Shown here: positions 63,105 through 64,000 of the stretch, in pieces
How positions within the stretch are numbered: position 1 is the first letter of the stretch
Layout: every line of letters starts with the position of its first letter
Assembly: GCA_963792405.1 (NCBI GenBank)
Contig: CAWBVU010000006.1
Location: 682,001-746,000 of the forward strand
DNA from: SZUA-442 sp963792405
Lineage (GTDB): Bacteria > Actinomycetota > Acidimicrobiia > Spongiisociales > UBA5794
Direction: 5' to 3'
Length of the DNA: 64,000 nt
The notes under the pieces: generated by a model
The model's input: the letters and a program-made list of their open reading frames with translations, nothing else
What the model was told of the DNA's origin: nothing
Databases searched by the model: none
Position numbers and translations under genes: made by a program

Positions 63105-64000
63105 ATGAAGGCCGCCGTCTTCGAACAGTTCGGCGGGGACGTCGTCGTCGTCGACGTGCCGGATCCGACTCCTCCCGTCGACGGCGTCGTGGTGCAGGTG
63201 CGGGCCAACGGCGTGTGTCGGAGCGACTGGCACGCATGGGTGGGACACGACTCCTCCATCGCGCTCCCTCACGTTCCCGGACACGAGTTGGCGGGCATCG
63301 TGGTCGCGACGGGCGCAGACGTCGCCTCGGTACGGGTCGGCGATCGCATCACCGTGCCGTTCGTGCTCGGATGCGGGCGCTGCGCCATGTGCGCATCCGG
63401 CAACGAGCACATCTGTGACCACCAGTACCAACCGGGCTTCGACGGATGGGGCGCGTTCGCGGAGTACGTCGCCCTCCCCCACATCGATCGCAACGCCGTG
63501 ACGCTTCCCGACGACATGTCGTTCGTGGCCGCCGCGGGACTCGGTTGTCGATTCGCCACCTCGTTCAGGGCGGTGGTGGACCAGGGCGAGGTCACCGGAG
63601 ATGACACTCTCGCCGTGTGGGGCTGTGGCGGTGTCGGCCTGTCCTCGGTGATGATCGGCGCAGCCCTCGGGGCCCGGGTGATCGCGATCGACATCGATCC
63701 CGTCGCCCTCGATCTCGCAAGGTCCTTCGGGGCGACCCATGTCGTCGACGCATCCGCCGTGGCCGATCCCGCCGCGGCGGTGCGCGAGCTGACCGACGGC
63801 GGCGTACGCGTGTCGATCGACGCGCTCGGCTCGACCGCGACGTCGGTGTCGTCCATCCGGAGCCTCCGCAAACGAGGACGGCACATCCAGGTCGGGCTGA
63901 TGATCGGTGACGATGCACGCCCCGTGATCCCCATGTGGCGCCTCCATGCGTCCGAAGTCGAATTCCACGGCAGCCACGGGATGCAGGCGTGGCGGTACCC
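63105..64000 (+). CDS. Zinc-dependent alcohol dehydrogenase (3' end beyond window)
   Basis: The first 298 residues of a medium-chain dehydrogenase. Catalytic zinc ligands are Cys38 (GVCRSDWHAW), His60/Glu61 (VPGHELAGIV) and Cys in GLGCRFATSF. The structural zinc motif CGRCAMCASGNEHIC is complete. The NAD-binding loop is WGCGGVGLSSVMIGAALG with Asp at IAIDIDP, which favours NAD over NADP. GGGAGG precedes the ATG by about 7 nt. The coding frame is intact up to the window edge and is missing roughly 40-60 residues. Substrate unknown; a primary alcohol or aldehyde is likely. Confidence 0.9.
   Translation, partial: MKAAVFEQFGGDVVVVDVPDPTPPVDGVVVQVRANGVCRSDWHAWVGHDSSIALPHVPGHELAGIVVATGADVASVRVGDRITVPFVLGCGRCAMCASGNEHICDHQYQPGFDGWGAFAEYVALPHIDRNAVTLPDDMSFVAAAGLGCRFATSFRAVVDQGEVTGDDTLAVWGCGGVGLSSVMIGAALGARVIAIDIDPVALDLARSFGATHVVDASAVADPAAAVRELTDGGVRVSIDALGSTATSVSSIRSLRKRGRHIQVGLMIGDDARPVIPMWRLHASEVEFHGSHGMQAWRY

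Overview
The window is high-GC DNA from an actinomycete-type bacterium (Actinomycetota), probably a deep lineage such as Acidimicrobiia, although I cannot place it from the 16S by eye. The evidence is the uvrB-uvrA-uvrC-rapZ-yvcK-gap-pgk-tpiA-secG gene order, the Thr-rich linkers after lipoprotein signal peptides, the Ku/LigD end-joining pair, a 16S-23S spacer without tRNA, and frequent GTG/TTG starts. Many genes start 7-9 nt after a TANNNT box, which suggests abundant leaderless transcription.

Layout. 0-2.2 kb: a NarL-type two-component pair on the minus strand, divergent from coaE. 2.2-18 kb: a nearly gapless plus-strand block of nucleotide-excision repair (uvrB, uvrA, uvrC), rapZ-yvcK, lower glycolysis (gap, pgk, tpiA, gpmA) and secG. 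18-24.3 kb: an oligopeptide-type ABC importer (lipoprotein, two permeases, two ATPases) whose binding-protein gene carries a frameshift. 24.36 kb: tRNA-Leu(GAG). 24.7-29.3 kb: minus-strand secreted and membrane proteins plus a D-lactate-type dehydrogenase. 29.3-34.4 kb: cutA, ligD, ku and a frameshifted MerR/TPR gene. 34.7-41 kb: one rRNA operon (16S-23S-5S) with promoters, processing stems and terminator. 41-52.2 kb: mixed metabolic genes, including a TPR protein with a coding minisatellite, gamma-glutamyltransferase, an HTH-DUF2087-GNAT fusion, SURF1, an AlaX-like editing protein, a deiodinase-like nitroreductase and an ABC-F protein. 52.2-64 kb: small membrane proteins, a YeiH transporter, methyltransferase, nitroreductase, DUF4389 protein, drug-efflux-type ABC pair, ABM protein, M24 peptidase, PPK2 and a truncated zinc alcohol dehydrogenase.

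The most striking element is a 773-nt group I intron inside helix 69 of the 23S rRNA, at the position after E. coli U1923 (the I-CeuI-type site). It encodes a LAGLIDADG homing endonuclease, and P1, P3, P4, P7, P8 and P9 can be paired by hand. Other points are a putative bidirectional leaderless promoter whose two -10 boxes share one TA step, two frameshifts in otherwise well-preserved genes, and unusual insertions in GAPDH and in one permease.
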